From: JANMQK01 sp031370485
GTDB taxonomy: Bacteria; Acidobacteriota; Polarisedimenticolia; Gp22-AA2
DNA: 5,872 nucleotides
Direction: 5' to 3'
Assembly (NCBI GenBank): GCA_031370485.1
Contig: JANMQK010000354.1
Coordinates: 1-5,872 of the forward strand
Position 1 is the stretch's first letter. Every line of letters starts with the position of its first letter. The position numbers were made by a program, and so were the translations under genes. The notes beneath the pieces were generated by a model. It saw only the letters and a list, made by a program, of their open reading frames with translations. It ran no database searches and was not told the DNA's origin. Positions 1 through 5,835 of this stretch are shown one piece after another.

Positions 1-75
1 ACCCACAGCGCCGACCTGGCGGCGCAGGCCGACGCCACCTGGCGGCTGCACAGCGGGATCCTCGAGACCCGATGA
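1..75 (+). CDS. ABC transporter ATP-binding protein, C-terminal end only (AttE/LolD-like)
   Basis: The window opens inside a reading frame whose last 24 codons read THSADLAAQADATWRL, then HSGILETR, then TGA at 73-75. A Thr-His-Ser/Asp followed by an Ala-rich stretch, an aromatic or Leu-rich strand and a Gly-containing turn is the usual end of LolD/MacB-family ATPases. The His at the second visible residue would be the H-loop switch histidine that contacts the ATP gamma-phosphate. Walker A, Walker B and the signature motif lie upstream of the window and cannot be checked. The gene is directly followed by an FtsX-type permease, the normal partner of such an ATPase, and this context carries much of the call. 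It would act on the cytoplasmic face of the inner membrane and power the permease. The symbol is left empty because only the tail is seen. Confidence 0.68.
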   Translation, partial: THSADLAAQADATWRLHSGILETR

Positions 76-112
76 AGCCACGCACGACACGATGAGCGGG
101 CTGGCGCGATGA
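72..112 (+). promoter_or_regulatory. ATGA staircase: two mini-ORFs linking the ATPase stop to the permease start
   Basis: The ATPase stop TGA (73-75) overlaps an ATG at 72. That ATG opens a 7-codon frame (MKPRTTR) ending with TGA at 93-95, which overlaps an ATG at 92. The second ATG opens a 6-codon frame (MSGLAR) ending with TGA at 110-112, which overlaps the permease ATG at 109. The word CGATGA occurs three times (70-75, 90-95, 107-112). No strong Shine-Dalgarno sequence lies just before the permease ATG; GAGCGGG at 95-101 is weak. Translation of the permease may therefore depend on termination and re-initiation from upstream. The pattern is seen directly. Its function in coupling is inferred and could be chance in GC-rich DNA. 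Confidence 0.4.
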
Positions 113-2640
113 AGCGCTACTTCCTGCGGGCCCTCGGCACGCACTTCCGGGCGGGGCGGACGCTATTCTTTCTGGCCGTCTTCGGGGTCGCGCTCGGCGT
201 GGCCTCGGTGCTGTCGATACAGATCATCAACCGCAACGCGCTCGGGGCGTTCGAGGGGGGACTCCGGGCCGTGAGCGGCGAGGCGGACCTGACTGTCTTC
301 GGGCTTGCCCCGGCGCTGCGCGAGGAGATCTACCCCGCGGTGCTGGCGGAACCCGGAGTGGCCGCGGCCTGGCCCCTCGTGCGCGCCGACGTGGCGCTTG
401 GGGGACGGCGCGGGAGATTTCTCGAGATCGTGGGGCTCGACCTGTTCGCGCCGCTCCGCCTCCCGTGGCAGGTCGCTCCGGACGGGATCGCAGCGGCGCT
501 CTCGACCCCCGGCTGGGTCGCCCTCACCCCGGCGCTGGCGGCGGAAATGGGGTGGAAGGTCGGGGACTCTTTCGCGGTGACGAGCGGGTCACGAAGAGCG
601 CGGCTGCGGGTGGGGGCCCTGGTCGATTTTCACCGGATTACGCCGCTGGCCAGCCGGCGGCTCGCGGTGATGGACATCGCGCAGGCGCAGGACCTCTTCG
701 GGCGGCAGGGGGAGATCGGTCAGATCGACGTGCAGGCGGCGCCGGGCGAGGACCGGGCGAAGCTCGCCGCGCGGCTCAGGCTCCGGCTGGGAGACGCGTA
801 CCAGGTCGTCACGCCGGAACAAAGAGAGAAGCAGGCGGCGGGCCTGCTGGGGGCTTTCCGCCTCAACCTGACCGCCCTCAGCTTCATCAGTCTTTTCGTC
901 GGCTGTTTTCTCGTCTACACCAGCACGCAGGCCGCGCTTGTCAGGCGCCGCGCCGAATTCGGGCTGTTGCGCTCTCTGGGGACGACGCGCGGCCAGATCG
1001 TCGCGCTCGTCCTGGGGGAAGTCCTGCTCCTGGGTGTTCTTGGCGTCGGTCTCGGAATCCCGATCGGTTACAGGGTGGCGGAGGCCAACGTAAAGACCGT
1101 GAGCGACACGCTGTCGAACCTATATCTCCTCCAGGCGATCGAGACCCTGACCCTCTCGCCGGGTCTCTGCCTGCTGGCCGCGTGCATCGGGATCGGCGGG
1201 GCGTTCGCCGGCGCTCTCCTGCCGGCGATCGACATGAGCCGCAGGGAGCCGCGAGCCCTTCTCGCGGCCTACACCCTGCACGAGCGGATTGGCTCCTCCG
1301 CGCTGCCCCTCTTTCTCCTCGGGCTGGCGCTCGCGGGCGGCTCGGGGCTTTTCTACGCGCTGGTGCTGCGGGACTGGCGCCCCGGGGGGTTCGTCGTCGG
1401 CATCGGGATCCTCCTGGCCCTTCCCCTCATCACGCCGTTCCTGCTGCGGCTGGCCTGCCGCTCGGTCCGCCTCGGCCGCGGCCGGTTCGGCGTCCTCTAC
1501 GGATTCAAGAGCCTCGGCCTGCGCCTGCAGACGACCGCCTTCGCCGCCGGGGCCCTGGCCGTTGCGGCCAGCATGCTGATCGGCATCACCCTGATGATCG
1601 GCAGCTTCAGGAAGACCCTCGAAATCTGGGTCGCGAGCACCGTGCAGGCCGACATCTATATTTCGACCGAGTCCTGGGCGCGGGGCCGCAGCGAAGCGAC
1701 GATCTCCGACGACCTCGTCGCCGCCATCCGCCGCATCCCCGGTGTCCACGCCATGGACCGGCTGCGCCAGTTCATGGTCCAGGCCGGCGGGCGGCGCGTG
1801 GCGCTGTCGGGGGTCGACCTGGGCCTGGAAGGAGCCTCCGCGCGCTTCGTCCTGATGGATGGCGAGCCGCGTGCGGTCCTGCGGCGGGCTCGGGAAGAAA
1901 ACGGCGTGCTCATCGGTGAGCCCCTGGCCCGCAAGGGAGAGTACAGGGTTGGAGAACGGCTGCCGCTGGCCGGCCCGCGAGGCCCGCTCCTCTTCCCGAT
2001 CGCCGGCGTCTATTACGACTACGCCTCCGAGAATGGATCGATCGTCATCGACCTCAAGACGATGGCGGAGGCGTTTGGTCCGGGCCCGATCAACAACCTG
2101 GCCCTCTACCTCGAGCCGGGCATCAATCCCGAGCAGGCCGTGGACGATCTGAAAGCCCGTTTCAAGGACGCGCCACTCGTCATCCGCAGCAACCGGCGCC
2201 TGCGGGAGGAAATCATCTCGATCTTCGACCAGACGTTCGCCGTGACGCGGCTCCTCCAGGCGATGAGCCTGCTCATCGCGGTCTCGGGGATCACGCTGAC
2301 GCTTCTGGTGCTCGCCCGCGAGCGGGTGTCCGAGCTGGCGCTCTACCGCGCCCTCGGGGCGACCCGCCCGCAGATCGTCAGGATCTTCATGGGGAAGGGG
2401 GTGGGGATGGCCCTCTTCGGGCTGGCGCTCGGGCTGCTGGGCGGCATCGCGCTGGCGATGGTGCTGATATTCCTGATCAACCGCGCTTACTTCGGGTGGA
2501 CGATCGCCGTGCACTGGCCCTGGCCGGCGCTGCTGCGAGACATGGGAACGATACTTCTCGCGGCGGCGCTGGCGAGTCTCTACCCCGCGCTGCGGGCCAG
2601 CCGCACTCCGGCCACGGAGCTCGATCGTGACGACCTCTGA
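109..2640 (+). CDS. FtsX-type ABC transporter permease with two permease modules (AttF/AttG-like, YbbP-like layout)
   Basis: This 843-residue integral membrane protein shows about ten hydrophobic segments: residues 17-40, 254-276, 296-322, 350-375, 398-420, 426-448, 474-500, 716-736, 764-790 and 806-828. Two soluble domains of about 210 residues, 41-253 and 501-715, follow the first and seventh segments and should face the periplasm, like MacB_PCD domains. The FtsX cytoplasmic coupling motif appears twice: RAEFGLLRSLGTTRGQI (281-297) and VSELALYRALGATRPQI (740-756). Length and duplication match double-FtsX permeases such as E. coli YbbP, roughly twice LolC or LolE. It would form the membrane channel or mechanotransmission part of the transporter, driven by the ATPase encoded just before it. 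The start at 109 is chosen because the ATPase stop is near, there is no better in-frame start, and MKRYFLRALG leads straight into the first membrane helix. Family assignment is firm. The AttFG-type role rests on the AttH-like neighbour, and the substrate is unknown. Confidence 0.93.
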   Translation: MKRYFLRALGTHFRAGRTLFFLAVFGVALGVASVLSIQIINRNALGAFEGGLRAVSGEADLTVFGLAPALREEIYPAVLAEPGVAAAWPLVRADVALGGRRGRFLEIVGLDLFAPLRLPWQVAPDGIAAALSTPGWVALTPALAAEMGWKVGDSFAVTSGSRRARLRVGALVDFHRITPLASRRLAVMDIAQAQDLFGRQGEIGQIDVQAAPGEDRAKLAARLRLRLGDAYQVVTPEQREKQAAGLLGAFRLNLTALSFISLFVGCFLVYTSTQAALVRRRAEFGLLRSLGTTRGQIVALVLGEVLLLGVLGVGLGIPIGYRVAEANVKTVSDTLSNLYLLQAIETLTLSPGLCLLAACIGIGGAFAGALLPAIDMSRREPRALLAAYTLHERIGSSALPLFLLGLALAGGSGLFYALVLRDWRPGGFVVGIGILLALPLITPFLLRLACRSVRLGRGRFGVLYGFKSLGLRLQTTAFAAGALAVAASMLIGITLMIGSFRKTLEIWVASTVQADIYISTESWARGRSEATISDDLVAAIRRIPGVHAMDRLRQFMVQAGGRRVALSGVDLGLEGASARFVLMDGEPRAVLRRAREENGVLIGEPLARKGEYRVGERLPLAGPRGPLLFPIAGVYYDYASENGSIVIDLKTMAEAFGPGPINNLALYLEPGINPEQAVDDLKARFKDAPLVIRSNRRLREEIISIFDQTFAVTRLLQAMSLLIAVSGITLTLLVLARERVSELALYRALGATRPQIVRIFMGKGVGMALFGLALGLLGGIALAMVLIFLINRAYFGWTIAVHWPWPALLRDMGTILLAAALASLYPALRASRTPATELDRDDL
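2616..2629 (+). promoter_or_regulatory. Ribosome binding site and GTG start of the AttH-like gene, inside the permease end
   Basis: GGAG at 2616-2619 lies 7 bases before a GTG at 2627. This supports the non-ATG start of the next gene, which overlaps the permease stop (2638-2640) by 14 bases in another frame. The arrangement fits translational coupling within one operon. No other start in this frame is as well placed ahead of the signal peptide. Confidence 0.65.
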
Positions 2641-3850
2641 CGCGCGGGGCCGACGGCGAAGGGAATTCGCGCGGGCGTTCCTCTGCCTCGCGGCCGGCAT
2701 CCTCGTTTGCGGGCTGGTCATCGGCGCGGGCGCGCGCGCCACGAACCCCGGCGAAGGCTGGAGGCAGGCGGAGCCGCGCTACGCCTGGGCCTTTCCGAAA
2801 GACCACTGGGCGCATCGCGATTTCAGGACGGAGTGGTGGTATCTCACCGGCAATCTCGCGTGCGCCGGCGATAGGAAACCCCGCTTCGGCTACCAGTTCA
2901 CCTTTTTCCGGATCGGCATCGGGAAGGAGGCGCCGGATCTCGACTCCGCCTGGACCACCGGCGCCCTCGTCATGGGCCACGCCGCGATCACCGACTTCGC
3001 GCGGGGGCGGCACCATTTCGGCGGCCTGCTGCGCCGCGAGATGCCGCTTCTCGGGGCGTTCGGCGCGCCCCCCGATCCGTTGATCGCCTGGGCACGGGCG
3101 CCCGCCGGCACCGATGGAATCTGGAGCCTGCGCTGGAACGGCTCGGGGTTCGACGTCGTCATGCGCGACGACGCGCGCGGCACCGGCTTCTCGCTCACGA
3201 CCCGGCCGCTCAAGCCGCTGATCCTTCAGGGGCCGGACGGGTACAGCCGCAAGGGCCATGAGACCGGCGCGGCCAGCCTCTACTACTCCTTCACGCGGCT
3301 GGCCACCGAGGGCTCGGTGCGGGTTGGTGATGTCACCTGCGAGGTGACCGGCGAGTCATGGATGGACAAGGAGTTCGGCTCGCGGCAGCTCGGCGGCGAC
3401 CAGTCCGGATGGGACTGGTTCGGCCTGCAGCTCGACGACGGCCGCGAGCTTATGCTCTACCGCCTGCGCCGCAAGGACGGCGGCACCGATTTCCGGAACG
3501 GCACGCTGGTTCCCGCCGGCGGTGCCGCCCGGCCCGGCGGGAGGGCCGCGGCCTCCGCCGCCCCCCGCTTCCTGGAAGAGGGCGCATGGACGCTGCGCTC
3601 GACCGCGACCTGGCGCAGCCCGGAGACCGGGGCGGTCTACCCGTCGCGCTGGATCATCGAGCTGCCGGGGGAGCGCCTGCGCCTGGAGGTCGTGCCGCGC
3701 CTCGCCGACCAGGAGAACCGCGGTGCCGTTCCCGGCTCTCCTTATTACGGGGAGGGGGCGGTCGATCTCCTGGACGCGGCCGGCGGCCATGCCGTACAGG
3801 GATACGTCGAGCTGACGGGGTACGGCGACGGCAACCGCCCGCCTATCTGA
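2627..3850 (+). CDS. Exported lipocalin-like protein, CrtC/AttH family (transporter-associated)
   Basis: This 407-residue protein starts with an Arg-rich N-terminus and a hydrophobic stretch (about 17-36) ending in GAGARA, a good signal-peptidase site after residue 38 or so. No lipobox is evident after the hydrophobic core. The mature part carries family hallmarks: EWWYLTGNL (69-77), GYQFTFFR (88-95), GHAAITD (117-123), GESWMDKEFG (242-251), GWDWFGLQLDDGRELMLYRL (261-280), and SPYYGEGAVD (371-380) with YVELTGYG (393-400) at the end. These match the CrtC/AttH family, which has two lipocalin-like beta barrels. The name carotenoid 1,2-hydratase comes from a distant member; no carotenoid gene is nearby, whereas an ABC ATPase and FtsX permease are. 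The AttEFGH-type partner role is therefore preferred, in the periplasm or at the outer face of the inner membrane. An Ala/Gly/Pro-rich stretch (about 295-313) looks like a flexible loop insertion. The ligand is unknown. Confidence 0.88.
   Translation: MTTSDARGRRRREFARAFLCLAAGILVCGLVIGAGARATNPGEGWRQAEPRYAWAFPKDHWAHRDFRTEWWYLTGNLACAGDRKPRFGYQFTFFRIGIGKEAPDLDSAWTTGALVMGHAAITDFARGRHHFGGLLRREMPLLGAFGAPPDPLIAWARAPAGTDGIWSLRWNGSGFDVVMRDDARGTGFSLTTRPLKPLILQGPDGYSRKGHETGAASLYYSFTRLATEGSVRVGDVTCEVTGESWMDKEFGSRQLGGDQSGWDWFGLQLDDGRELMLYRLRRKDGGTDFRNGTLVPAGGAARPGGRAAASAAPRFLEEGAWTLRSTATWRSPETGAVYPSRWIIELPGERLRLEVVPRLADQENRGAVPGSPYYGEGAVDLLDAAGGHAVQGYVELTGYGDGNRPPI
3843..3850. other. Tail-to-tail overlap of two convergent genes
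   Basis: The eight bases CTATCTGA hold both stop codons. TGA at 3848-3850 ends the AttH-like gene on the plus strand. CTA at 3843-3845 reads TAG on the minus strand and ends the anti-sigma gene. No hairpin with a T-run is visible between or just beyond the two stops, so transcription from each side must run into the opposite gene or stop by Rho or another factor. Confidence 0.85.
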
Positions 3851-5090
3851 TCCCGGGAGGGAGCGGGCCGCAGTCCTGCTCGAGGCCGGGCCGCAGCCGC
3901 TGCCGCACCAGCTGATCGATCCGTTGCGCGATCTCCCTGACGAGCGGCGCAGCCTGCCGATCCTCCAGCCCCTCGAAGGCGACCGCGTGAAGCATCTTCC
4001 GGTCGCCGCCCATGAGAGCGAGCCGGCTCGCGTTGGCGCGTTGATCGGATCCGAGGGCTCCCGTCCGGGCGGCGGGAGAATCGGGTGCGGACATGAACTC
4101 GGCGGAGGACGCCAGGCCGAAGAGATGGCGGGGCGCCATCGGGTCGGGCGGCCGGTTCTCGGGAAGCGCATTGTCGGGTGACTCTTCCGACGCCCCCAGC
4201 CAGCCGAGGTCCTGGGAGCAGGTGTAGCCCGGTGCTCTCAGTGTGAGCGTCCCCGTCTCGAGCAACTCCACTTCGTAGAGAGGTGTTGTCAGCACAAGGA
4301 CGCGGCCTCCCGTTCCGGCCGCCTGCCGCCTGGAGTCGGCGCCTGATCCTCCCTGGACGCGAAGCGTCTGGATTTTTCCTTCCGATGGCGCAGCCTCGGA
4401 CCGCGCCGCGCCGCTCTTGTCCGCCATGCGGACCTCGTCCTTTTCCCGGAGCGCTTCAGGTTTTTCGATCGCGACATCCTGTCCCTGTTGATCGACCCCC
4501 CGCACCCCCTCCGACGCTGGTCCGGGGGCGAAGGCGGGGGCGAACCCCGGAGCCGGAGCCGACGCAGGGGCCGGGGCGGATGTGGTCGCCGGGGCTGACC
4601 GGGACGAACGCTGCAGACTGTCCGCTTCGTTGCCACGAATATCCGCGGGCGACACCTTCTTGGCGGCATCGGAAGGCGGCGCCTCGGGAATCGTCGGCGG
4701 TGCGGATTCCCCGCGCGCAACGAGCGGCTCCTCTTGGGGCGCCCAATAAACCTTATAGGTGAGAAGGAAAAGGGAGCCTCCGACCAGGATCGCAGCGGCG
4801 GCGGAGAGCGGCAGCGGCGACCACCACCAGGGCCTGCCCGCGGGATGGCGTGTGGCCCGCGCCGTGGCCGGCAGCCTCAGACGGATCCGGGCCGCGAGGT
4901 CCAACGGAATGGGCGGGGGCTCTTCCGCCGCGCTGGCGGAGGCGAGTGTCCGGATGTCGTCGAGAAGACGGCGGCAGCCGTCGCAGGTTCGCAGGTGTCT
5001 TTCGACCGACGCTTTGCCGGGCGCGTCGATCTCTCCGTCGGCATAGGCCGAGATCAGGTCGTGCGGATGGTCGTCCGGAGTCTGGTTCAT
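3843..5090 (-). CDS. Zinc-finger anti-sigma factor with a large extracytoplasmic domain
   Basis: The 415-residue product begins MNQTPDDHPHDLISAYADGE, typical of the anti-sigma zinc-finger (ZAS) domain. His32, Cys36 and Cys39 form the HxxxCxxC zinc motif (RHLRTCDGC, 31-39). This cytoplasmic domain should bind and hold the ECF sigma factor encoded just upstream. One membrane segment follows (about 93-112, after WWWSPLPL). The remaining 300 or so residues should lie outside the cytoplasm: a Pro/Ala-rich linker (about 165-192), a charged stretch (197-260), a predicted beta-rich part (GRVLVLTTPLYEVELLETG, 262-280), and a C-terminal amphipathic helix (about 375-399). I do not recognise the outer domain. 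Cys291 and Cys407 are its only cysteines and could pair. The start at 5090 is chosen because it overlaps the sigma stop as ATGA, has a strong Shine-Dalgarno, and begins the conserved domain; the frame stays open 57 codons further upstream but only inside the sigma gene. Confidence 0.9.
   Translation of the reverse strand: MNQTPDDHPHDLISAYADGEIDAPGKASVERHLRTCDGCRRLLDDIRTLASASAAEEPPPIPLDLAARIRLRLPATARATRHPAGRPWWWSPLPLSAAAAILVGGSLFLLTYKVYWAPQEEPLVARGESAPPTIPEAPPSDAAKKVSPADIRGNEADSLQRSSRSAPATTSAPAPASAPAPGFAPAFAPGPASEGVRGVDQQGQDVAIEKPEALREKDEVRMADKSGAARSEAAPSEGKIQTLRVQGGSGADSRRQAAGTGGRVLVLTTPLYEVELLETGTLTLRAPGYTCSQDLGWLGASEESPDNALPENRPPDPMAPRHLFGLASSAEFMSAPDSPAARTGALGSDQRANASRLALMGGDRKMLHAVAFEGLEDRQAAPLVREIAQRIDQLVRQRLRPGLEQDCGPLPPGIR
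4518..4598 (-). repeat. Low-complexity Pro/Ala repeat tract in the anti-sigma factor
   Basis: Residues about 165-191 of the anti-sigma factor are built from degenerate AP, SAPAPA and FAP units, encoded by an irregular 6-base GC-rich repeat (on the plus strand, GGGGCGAA and GGAGCCGGAGCC-like words). It most likely forms an extended linker between the membrane helix and the outer domain, possibly crossing peptidoglycan. Such a tract is prone to length change by slippage. Confidence 0.7.
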
Positions 5091-5105
5091 GCGAATCCCC
5101 CTTCC
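5087..5105 (-). promoter_or_regulatory. Shine-Dalgarno and ATGA stop-start overlap joining sigma and anti-sigma genes
   Basis: On the minus strand GGAAGGGGGA (5105-5096) lies 5 bases before the anti-sigma ATG (5090-5088). The sigma stop TGA (5089-5087) shares two bases with that ATG. Overlap plus a ribosome site inside the sigma gene is the usual way to keep the two partners in balance. Confidence 0.75.
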
Positions 5106-5722
5106 ACGCACCGGCGCAGGGCAAGCCGCGCGCGGGCCAGGCGCGAGCGGATGGTCCCCAGGGCGATCCCGAGGGCCCGAGACATCTCTTCGTAGGACGA
5201 GCCCTCCCCGTCCCGCAGGGCGAGGACCGTACGCCAGGCCGCCGGGAGCCTCCCGAGACACTCCAAGAGACGGCGTCGCAGCTCCTCCGCCTCGAGCGCC
5301 TGCAGGGGGGAGGGCGCGTCGGTCGCGATGATCATCCCCGGCTGCAGCCCGGCCGCCTCCTCCGTCCCCGCCCCGCCCGATTCCAAAGGCTGCGAGGCCC
5401 GCCGCACTTTCTCGGAGACGCGCTCGATGTGGTTCAGGGCGCGGGTGACGGCTATCCGCTGCAGCCAGGTGGACAGGAGCGAGTCCCCGCGGAATTCCGG
5501 CAGCGCCTTGTAGGCCGCGAGAAAAACCTCCTGCACGACGTCCTCGGTGTCCTCACGGTGCCGCAGCACCCGCCAGACCACCCGCCAGACACGCGGCAGG
5601 TGCACCCCGACGAGCCGGTCGAACGCCTCGCGATCCCCCCCGCGGGCTCGCTCGAGGGTGATCTCATCATCCATCTCGGTTGCCAGGCGTTCCGTCAAGA
5701 GGAACCTCGTTGTGTCCAGCAT
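5087..5722 (-). CDS. ECF-type sigma-70 factor (RpoE-like)
   Basis: The 211-residue reading frame holds the two domains of an extracytoplasmic function sigma factor. Region 2 (about 26-105) has DTEDVVQEVFLAAYKAL (58-74) for core polymerase contact and the FRGDSLLSTWLQRIAVTRAL stretch (77-96) for -10 recognition. Region 4 (about 143-200) has LGRLPAAWRTVLALRD (156-171), then the helix-turn-helix SYEEMSRALGIALGTIRSRL (176-195) that reads the -35 box. The linker between them (about 105-140) is Gly/Pro-rich. It should direct RNA polymerase to envelope-stress promoters once released by the anti-sigma factor encoded just downstream. The start is uncertain. ATG at 5722 gives a 16-residue leader unlike the family, whereas ATG at 5674 (Met17, MDDEITLERARGGDREAF) matches the usual N-terminus; neither has a strong ribosome site. 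The upstream promoter has the sequence this class recognises, so self-activation is likely. Confidence 0.94.
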   Translation of the reverse strand: MLDTTRFLLTERLATEMDDEITLERARGGDREAFDRLVGVHLPRVWRVVWRVLRHREDTEDVVQEVFLAAYKALPEFRGDSLLSTWLQRIAVTRALNHIERVSEKVRRASQPLESGGAGTEEAAGLQPGMIIATDAPSPLQALEAEELRRRLLECLGRLPAAWRTVLALRDGEGSSYEEMSRALGIALGTIRSRLARARLALRRCVEGGFA

Positions 5723-5766
5723 GCCACGGACCGGCCGGAAGTCCCCACCCCATGCCCTCCCCGGGG

Positions 5767-5794
5767 TGAGACAGGAGCGTCCCTCCGAAGTTCC
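5767..5794 (-). promoter_or_regulatory. ECF (RpoE-like) promoter of the sigma/anti-sigma operon
   Basis: On the minus strand GGAACTT (5794-5788) is followed after 15 bases by GTCTCA (5772-5767). This is very close to the sigma-E-type consensus, GGAACTT with a 15-16 base spacer and a GTC/TCTGA-like -10. Transcription would start near 5760, about 38 bases before the first possible sigma start codon. The match and its position directly upstream of an ECF sigma gene make autoregulation the likely meaning. The start site itself is inferred. Confidence 0.72.
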
Positions 5795-5814
5795 CGCGGC
5801 ACGCGAACATCCAG

Positions 5815-5835
5815 CGGATGCCCATGCCGGATGCC
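5815..5835. repeat. Short direct repeat upstream of the ECF promoter
   Basis: CGGATGCC occurs at 5815-5822 and again at 5828-5835, a period of 13 bases, about 55-75 bases upstream of the presumed transcription start. It could be an operator for a second regulator or chance. The rest of 5795-5872 holds a CG-alternating run and C/G homopolymers. I see no convincing gene there. Confidence 0.25.

Noticed and set aside
465..1919. A 484-codon open frame on the plus strand in another frame of the permease
   Set aside because: Arg/Gly/Pro/Ala-rich composition, no domain, and lies wholly inside the FtsX permease gene; a GC-bias shadow.
1120..2742. A 540-codon open frame on the minus strand, antisense to the permease
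   Set aside because: Its product is rich in Arg, Ala, Gly, Pro, Asp, Glu and Gln with no recognisable domain or membrane segment. Such long antisense frames are expected opposite GC-rich genes, and the plus-strand permease is unmistakable.
3332..3348. Inverted repeat GTCACC-5-GGTGAC, a possible hairpin or operator
   Set aside because: It sits inside a conserved coding region of the AttH-like gene, has only six base pairs, no T-run, and no promoter nearby; probably coincidental.
2627..3850. Reading the CrtC-family protein as a carotenoid biosynthesis enzyme
   Set aside because: No carotenoid gene is nearby, the protein is exported, and it is overlapped by an ABC permease gene, which fits the AttH-type role better.
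3356..4171. A 271-codon minus-strand frame spanning the ends of the AttH-like and anti-sigma genes
   Set aside because: It overlaps two well-supported genes in other frames and encodes low-complexity Arg/Pro/Ala sequence.
4283..4762. A plus-strand open frame opposite the anti-sigma gene
   Set aside because: Proline/arginine-rich shadow of the Pro/Ala linker region, with no ribosome site or family match.
5091..5261. A 57-codon N-terminal extension of the anti-sigma frame
   Set aside because: It lies inside the sigma factor's region 4 coding sequence. The conserved zinc-finger domain begins at the ATG at 5090, which has a strong ribosome site and an ATGA overlap.
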